Positions 57,906 to 64,000 of a stretch of 64,000 bases of DNA are shown here, one piece after another. The stretch comes from Sodaliphilus pleomorphus. Lineage in GTDB: Bacteria > Bacteroidota > Bacteroidia > Bacteroidales > Muribaculaceae. Numbering within the stretch: position 1 is the first letter of the stretch; every line of letters begins with the position of its first letter. Position numbers and translations under genes: made by a program. The notes under the pieces are model-generated. The model worked only from the letters and a program-made list of their open reading frames with translations. It had not been told where the DNA came from and made no database searches. The stretch lies in contig NZ_CP045696.1 in assembly GCF_009676955.1 (NCBI RefSeq), positions 2,871,001 to 2,935,000 of the forward strand. The letters are read 5' to 3'.

Positions 57906-58451
57906 ATGGAATTTATTGAGCAATATATTAAAGGTGTGTGGGTGATCAAGCCCAATCGTTTCGGCGATGCCCGCGGCTACTTCAGCGAGGTGTTCAAGAA
58001 AGAAGAGTTCCAGGCCCACGTGGGCCCGGTGGAGTTTGTGCAAGACAATGAGTCGTTCTCGAGCCACGGCGTGCTGCGAGGCCTTCATTTCCAGCGAGGG
58101 GAATTCTCTCAAGCCAAACTCGTGCGCGTGTCGCGCGGTGCCGTGCTCGACGTGGCCGTCGACCTGCGTGGCGGCAGCCCCACCTACGGCCGTCATGTGG
58201 CCGTCGAGCTCACGGCCCACGAGGGCACGCAGCTGTTCATTCCCCGCGGCTTTGCCCACGGCTTTGTGGTGCTGAGCGACGAGGCCCAGTTCCAGTACAA
58301 GGTCGACAACGTGTATGCCCCTCACAGCGAGGCCACCTTGCGCTTCGACGACCCTGAGCTGCACATCGACTGGCGCATCCCGCAAGACCAAATGCTCCTC
58401 AGTCCCAAGGACAAGTGTGGCATGAGTCTAAAAGATGTTAAACCTTTTTAA
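57906..58451 (+). CDS. rfbC: dTDP-4-dehydrorhamnose 3,5-epimerase
   Basis: A 181-residue cytoplasmic enzyme that epimerises dTDP-4-keto-6-deoxyglucose in dTDP-L-rhamnose synthesis. It has the diagnostic FGDARGYFSEVFKKEEF, VLRGLHFQ (with the catalytic His), LVRVSRGAVLDVAVDLR, IPRGFAHGFVVLSD and a late Tyr in YKVDNVY. Length is normal. The usual partners rfbA, rfbB and rfbD are not adjacent, so the pathway is split in this genome. It is a single gene between two terminator/promoter-bounded units. Confidence 0.95.
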   Translation: MEFIEQYIKGVWVIKPNRFGDARGYFSEVFKKEEFQAHVGPVEFVQDNESFSSHGVLRGLHFQRGEFSQAKLVRVSRGAVLDVAVDLRGGSPTYGRHVAVELTAHEGTQLFIPRGFAHGFVVLSDEAQFQYKVDNVYAPHSEATLRFDDPELHIDWRIPQDQMLLSPKDKCGMSLKDVKPF

Positions 58452-58589
58452 AATGTCGTAAAAACGGGCGGCGAGAAGTGGCTGGATGATACACGTTTAT
58501 ATCTCAGCCACTTTTTGCGTGCCTGGCAATGGCGACGAAATGACATTGAAAAAGTTGCTAAAACATTTGATTATTAGCCAAATAGTTCG

Positions 58590-58597
58590 TAACTTTG
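58590..58597 (+). promoter_or_regulatory. -7 element for the str/S10 ribosomal operon
   Basis: TAACTTTG followed by CAACG (TAnnTTTG). It gives a 5' leader of about 135 bases before rpsL; the leader has no ORF I would call. The nearly identical context also occurs at 19486 and 21799. Confidence 0.7.
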
Positions 58598-58736
58598 CAA
58601 CGCTTTTGAGCCGAAAAGTGCACAAATTCTCTACTAATCGGTTGATTCAGTGGAGTTTGTTGTGTGCTTGAGGTGTATTAAGTCAAGAAATTTATTGTAT
58701 CATTTTATAATTAAAAACAAGTAAAACAGAACTAAG

Positions 58737-59120
58737 ATGCCTACAATTTCGCAATTAGTAAGAAAAGGCCGTACAACTCTGGAATACACCAGCAAGTCGC
58801 CAGCTTTGGACTCTTGCCCACAGCGTCGTGGCGTGTGCGTGCGTGTTTACACCACCACTCCCAAGAAGCCAAACTCGGCAATGCGCAAGGTTGCACGTGT
58901 GAGATTAACTAATGGTAAGGAGGTGAACTCCTACATCCCTGGCGAGGGTCACAACCTGCAAGAGCACTCTATCGTGATGGTGCGCGGCGGTCGTGTCAAG
59001 GACCTTCCCGGTGTGCGTTACCACATCGTGCGCGGCACGCTCGATACAGCAGGCGTGGCCGGCCGCACACAGCGCCGCTCCAAGTACGGAGCCAAGCGTC
59101 CCAAGGCTGCCAAGAAGTAA
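58737..59120 (+). CDS. rpsL: 30S ribosomal protein S12
   Basis: A 127-residue decoding-site protein of normal length. The conserved loop [18 protein letters not shown] and [13 protein letters not shown] are present, with lysines at the two positions (the PKKPNS and VKDLPGV loops) where streptomycin-resistance substitutions usually occur, so these appear wild type. First gene of a ribosomal operon that continues to the window edge. Confidence 0.98.
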   Translation: MPTISQLVRKGRTTLEYTSKSPALDSCPQRRGVCVRVYTTTPKKPNSAMRKVARVRLTNGKEVNSYIPGEGHNLQEHSIVMVRGGRVKDLPGVRYHIVRGTLDTAGVAGRTQRRSKYGAKRPKAAKK

Positions 59121-59262
59121 ACAAAACTGCTTGAGCTGTCTTGTGCTGTGACTTTTCCAGAGAGGAACAGAGAAACAGCGACTTTTCTACTAAACAAAAC
59201 AAACAATTAAAATTTAACTTAGTTTTTGATTTTATTGGATTGATGATTTTTACGGTTGAGTA

Positions 59263-59284
59263 AATGGCCATAGAGATGGCCGTT
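59263..59284 (+). other. Small hairpin in the long rpsL-rpsG spacer
   Basis: AATGGCCAT and ATGGCCGTT pair (one wobble/mismatch) around a four-base loop, 56 bases before the rpsG start, in a 219-base spacer that is unusually long for this operon. In enterobacteria S7 represses its operon by binding this spacer; whether that applies here is inference. Confidence 0.4.
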
Positions 59285-59339
59285 GAAGAACAAAGATGCA
59301 ACAACCAAGCGGACAAAAACTACAACTTTTAAGAAAACA

Positions 59340-59816
59340 ATGAGAAAGGCAAAGCCCAAAAAAAGGATCATTCTGCCCGATCCTAAATTCGGTGATGTGC
59401 GCGTGTCAAAATTCGTGAATCACCTCATGTATGACGGCAAGAAGAATACCTCATACACGATTTTCTACACTGCCCTCGATATCGTGGGCCAGAAAATGGC
59501 TAAAGAAGAGAAAACCCCGCTCGAGATTTGGAAAAGTGCCCTCGAGAAGGTGACTCCACAAGTAGAAGTGAAATCGCGTCGCGTGGGCGGTGCAACCTTC
59601 CAGGTGCCTACCGAAATTCGCCCCGACCGCAAGGAGTCGATATCAATGAAAAATCTTATCAATTTCGCACGTAAACGTGGCGGCAAGACCATGGCCGACA
59701 AACTCGCCTCCGAAATCATGGACGCCTACAATGAGCAAGGCGGCGCATTCAAGCGCAAAGAGGACATGCACCGCATGGCCGAGGCTAACCGTGCATTTGC
59801 ACATTTCAGATTTTAA
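59340..59816 (+). CDS. rpsG: 30S ribosomal protein S7
   Basis: A 158-residue primary 16S-binding protein from the ATG at 59340 ([18 protein letters not shown]); the in-frame codons back to 59283 are Lys/Thr-rich and are not part of the conserved protein. Typical segments [35 protein letters not shown] and [20 protein letters not shown] are present. Confidence 0.97.
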   Translation: MRKAKPKKRIILPDPKFGDVRVSKFVNHLMYDGKKNTSYTIFYTALDIVGQKMAKEEKTPLEIWKSALEKVTPQVEVKSRRVGGATFQVPTEIRPDRKESISMKNLINFARKRGGKTMADKLASEIMDAYNEQGGAFKRKEDMHRMAEANRAFAHFRF

Positions 59817-59837
59817 TTGATATTATAGGAGAACAAA

Positions 59838-61961
<2,124 letters not shown>

Positions 61962-61977
61962 TTTTATCATTAAAAAT

Positions 61978-62283
61978 ATGAGCCAAAAAATCAGAATTAA
62001 ATTAAAATCTTACGATCACAACTTGGTTGACAAGTCAGCTGAGAAGATTGTTAAAACTGTGAAGACTACCGGCGCAGTTGTTTCGGGCCCGATACCCCTG
62101 CCCACCCACAAGCGCATCTTCACTGTGAATCGTTCGACTTTTGTCAACAAGAAGTCGCGTGAACAATTCCAATTGTCATCTTTCAAGCGTCTCATCGACA
62201 TCTACAGCTCTACAGCCAAGACCGTCGATGCACTCATGAAGCTTGAGTTGCCAAGCGGCGTTGAAGTTGAGATCAAGGTATAG
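61978..62283 (+). CDS. rpsJ: 30S ribosomal protein S10
   Basis: A 101-residue protein: [39 protein letters not shown] and a C-terminal [16 protein letters not shown]. It starts 16 bases after fusA with no tuf gene between, so the str and S10 clusters are joined directly, as in other Bacteroidales. Confidence 0.98.
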   Translation: MSQKIRIKLKSYDHNLVDKSAEKIVKTVKTTGAVVSGPIPLPTHKRIFTVNRSTFVNKKSREQFQLSSFKRLIDIYSSTAKTVDALMKLELPSGVEVEIKV

Positions 62284-62364
62284 TACACCTGCTCTTGCTT
62301 CACAATACCGCAAGTGATAAGTCAATCAAAAAGTGATTCAAAAATTTTTTAAAAATTAAGAGAA

Positions 62365-62982
62365 ATGCCAGGATTATTAGGAAAGAAAATCGGAATGACA
62401 TCCGTTTTCAGTGCCGACGGTAAGAACATACCGTGCACTGTTATCGAAGTTGGTCCTTGTGTTGTAACTCAGGTTAAGACTGTCGACAAAGACGGCTACG
62501 CAGCTTTGCAGCTCGGCTTCCAGGAGAAAACCCAGAAGCACACCACAAAGCCCGAAGCCGGTCACTTCAAGAAAGCCGGTTGCAAGCCACAACGCCACTT
62601 GGCCGAGTTCAAAGATTTTGATGGTGAGTACAAGCTTGGTGATACTGTCACCGTAGATTTGTTCAATGACGCCTCATTTGTCGATGTGATCGGCGTATCT
62701 AAAGGTAAAGGTTTCCAGGGCGTTGTCAAGCGCCATGGTTTCGGCGGTGTGGGCCAGGCCACGCACGGCCAGGACGACCGCTACCGTGCTCCCGGTTCTA
62801 TCGGCGCCTGCTCCTACCCAGCCATCGTGTTCAAGGGTATGCGCATGGCCGGCCACATGGGCAGCGACCGCGTGACTGTTCAAAATCTACAAGTAGTTAA
62901 AGTTCTGCCTGAAAACAATCTGCTTCTCGTGAAGGGCAGTGTTCCAGGCGCTAAAGGTTCAATTTTATCAATCGTTAAGTAA
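62365..62982 (+). CDS. rplC: 50S ribosomal protein L3
   Basis: A 205-residue protein: [20 protein letters not shown] at the start, [39 protein letters not shown] and [16 protein letters not shown]. The Q in the THGQ loop is the usual methylation site region. Its stop overlaps the rplD start by one base (TAATG). Confidence 0.98.
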   Translation: MPGLLGKKIGMTSVFSADGKNIPCTVIEVGPCVVTQVKTVDKDGYAALQLGFQEKTQKHTTKPEAGHFKKAGCKPQRHLAEFKDFDGEYKLGDTVTVDLFNDASFVDVIGVSKGKGFQGVVKRHGFGGVGQATHGQDDRYRAPGSIGACSYPAIVFKGMRMAGHMGSDRVTVQNLQVVKVLPENNLLLVKGSVPGAKGSILSIVK

Positions 62983-63605
62983 TGGAACTCGCAGTATATA
63001 ACATCAAAGGTGAAGACACCGGGAAGAAGGTAACCCTCAACGATGAGGTCTTTGCACTTGCCGAGCCCAATGAGCACGCAGTGTATCTCGATGTCAAGCA
63101 GTACCTCGCCAATCAGCGCCAGGGTACCTCAAAATCGAAAGAAAGAAGTGAGATTTCAGGTTCTACCAAGAAGCTTGGCCGCCAGAAGGGTGGCGGCGGT
63201 GCTCGCCACGGCGACATCAAGTCTCCGGTAATGGTGGGCGGCGGCCGCATCTTCGGCCCCAAGCCCCGCAACTATGGCTTCAAGCTCAACAAGAAGGTGA
63301 AGGCCCTCGCACGCCGGTCTGCGCTTACTTTCAAGGCTCAGAACAACCAGATCGTCGTGGTCGAAGACCTCAACTTTGAGGCTCCGAAGACTAAAGAATT
63401 TGTAAATTTTGCTAAAAATCTCAAACTTGACGGCCAGAAGGTTGTGCTCGTTTTAGAGAACCAAAATAAAAACGTATTTTTGTCGGCTCGTAATATTGAG
63501 CAAGCCAGCGTCTATACTGCTTCGGAGCTGAACACCTACCGCGTCTTGAACAACAAGACCCTGGTGCTCACCGAGAGCAGTGTGGCTGTGTTAAACCAGT
63601 TTTAA
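62982..63605 (+). CDS. rplD: 50S ribosomal protein L4
   Basis: A 207-residue protein with the extended loop [20 protein letters not shown] and [20 protein letters not shown], then [19 protein letters not shown] and [19 protein letters not shown]. Translation is coupled to rplC by a one-base overlap. In enterobacteria L4 autoregulates this operon; no matching leader is visible here. Confidence 0.98.
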   Translation: MELAVYNIKGEDTGKKVTLNDEVFALAEPNEHAVYLDVKQYLANQRQGTSKSKERSEISGSTKKLGRQKGGGGARHGDIKSPVMVGGGRIFGPKPRNYGFKLNKKVKALARRSALTFKAQNNQIVVVEDLNFEAPKTKEFVNFAKNLKLDGQKVVLVLENQNKNVFLSARNIEQASVYTASELNTYRVLNNKTLVLTESSVAVLNQF

Positions 63606-63622
63606 AAGGAGATATATAAGTT

Positions 63623-63913
63623 ATGGACATAATGATAAAACCTATCGTCACTGAGAAGGCCAACGCTATCAGCGAAAAGAACAATCGTTATTCATTCTCG
63701 GTATCTCCCGACGCCAACAAGTATCAGATCAAAGACATGGTCGAGAAACTCTACGACGTCAAGGTGACCGGCGTGAGCACGATGAACTACGATGGCAAGA
63801 AGAAAATGCGCTACACCAAGCGCGGCATCCAACGCGGCAAGGTGGCAGCCTTCAAAAAGGCTGTCGTGACTGTCGCCGAGGGTCAAACCATTGATTTCTA
63901 CAGTAATATTTAA
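63623..63913 (+). CDS. rplW: 50S ribosomal protein L23
   Basis: A 96-residue protein: [40 protein letters not shown] and [20 protein letters not shown]. Shine-Dalgarno-like AAAGGAGA lies upstream of the ATG. It sits at the polypeptide exit on the large subunit. Confidence 0.97.
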   Translation: MDIMIKPIVTEKANAISEKNNRYSFSVSPDANKYQIKDMVEKLYDVKVTGVSTMNYDGKKKMRYTKRGIQRGKVAAFKKAVVTVAEGQTIDFYSNI

Positions 63914-63921
63914 TAAGAGAA

Positions 63922-64000
63922 ATGGCAGTAAGAAAATTGAAGCCCACAACACCGGGGCAAAGACACAAGATTATTGGTGTATTTGATGAAATCACTGCAC
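63922..64000 (+). CDS. rplB: 50S ribosomal protein L2, partial (5' end)
   Basis: Twenty-six codons from the ATG at 63922 ([19 protein letters not shown]) before the window ends. This is the conserved start of L2 and the expected next gene of the S10 operon. Confidence 0.95.
   Translation, partial: MAVRKLKPTTPGQRHKIIGVFDEITA

Overview
The window reads as chromosomal DNA of a Bacteroidales bacterium (Muribaculaceae/Prevotellaceae-like; the genus cannot be fixed from sequence alone). The evidence is recurrent TAnnTTTG -7 promoter elements, lipoproteins and BspA-type leucine-rich-repeat proteins with short tails like type IX secretion sorting signals, TonB-dependent receptors, an AraC regulator fused to TPRs, and a str/S10 ribosomal run in the order rpsL-rpsG-fusA-rpsJ-rplC-rplD-rplW-rplB that leaves the right edge.

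Layout. 0-10.3 kb, mostly minus strand: end of a nitronate monooxygenase-like gene, an iron-type alcohol dehydrogenase, five related small surface lipoproteins around a BspA-like LRR protein, and a TonB-dependent receptor. 10.35-10.72 kb: four 92-bp palindromic direct repeats before a DUF2461 gene. 11.56 kb: tRNA-Ser(UGA). 11.7-18.1 kb: an AT-richer four-gene minus-strand operon that looks like a defence island (single-chain restriction-modification-specificity enzyme, a protein with a glycosylase-like helix-hairpin-helix and a nuclease-like end, an AlbA_2/Schlafen-type protein, and an AbiGi-like protein), with a decayed XRE regulator in front. 18.1-19.5 kb: truncated IS30 transposase, a large hairpin and a 238-bp tandem duplication carrying frameshifted small ORFs.

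19.5-33.4 kb: an accessory region of small redox and flavin genes (cupin, HxlR regulator, exported FMN-barrel protein, YjbQ, cyclophilin-like lipoprotein, flavin reductase, lipoprotein flavodoxin, exported DUF362 protein, TonB receptor, YjbR/MmcQ proteins, C_GCAxxG protein, free-Met-sulfoxide reductase, class A beta-lactamase, GNAT, carbonic anhydrase, MsrA, YccF), interspersed with gene remnants that show repeated duplication and deletion. 33.7-49.3 kb returns to core-like sequence: CMD-cupin and hydrolase pair, NDH-2, a four-subunit 2-oxoacid:ferredoxin oxidoreductase operon, a transglutaminase-like protein, an SPFH/zinc-ribbon/HEAT run, an L,D-transpeptidase and a GlmU-like protein. 49.5-50.8 kb: an IS1380-type transposase. 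51-57.8 kb: a membrane TPR-AraC regulator followed by two large secreted surface proteins. 57.9 kb: a lone rfbC. 58.6 kb to the end: the ribosomal operon.

The best candidate for an undescribed system is the 11.7-18.1 kb operon: its lead enzyme is a recognisable type IIG-like RM protein, but I do not know its combination with the three downstream genes as a named system. Protein family calls come from motifs read by eye; no database search was run.
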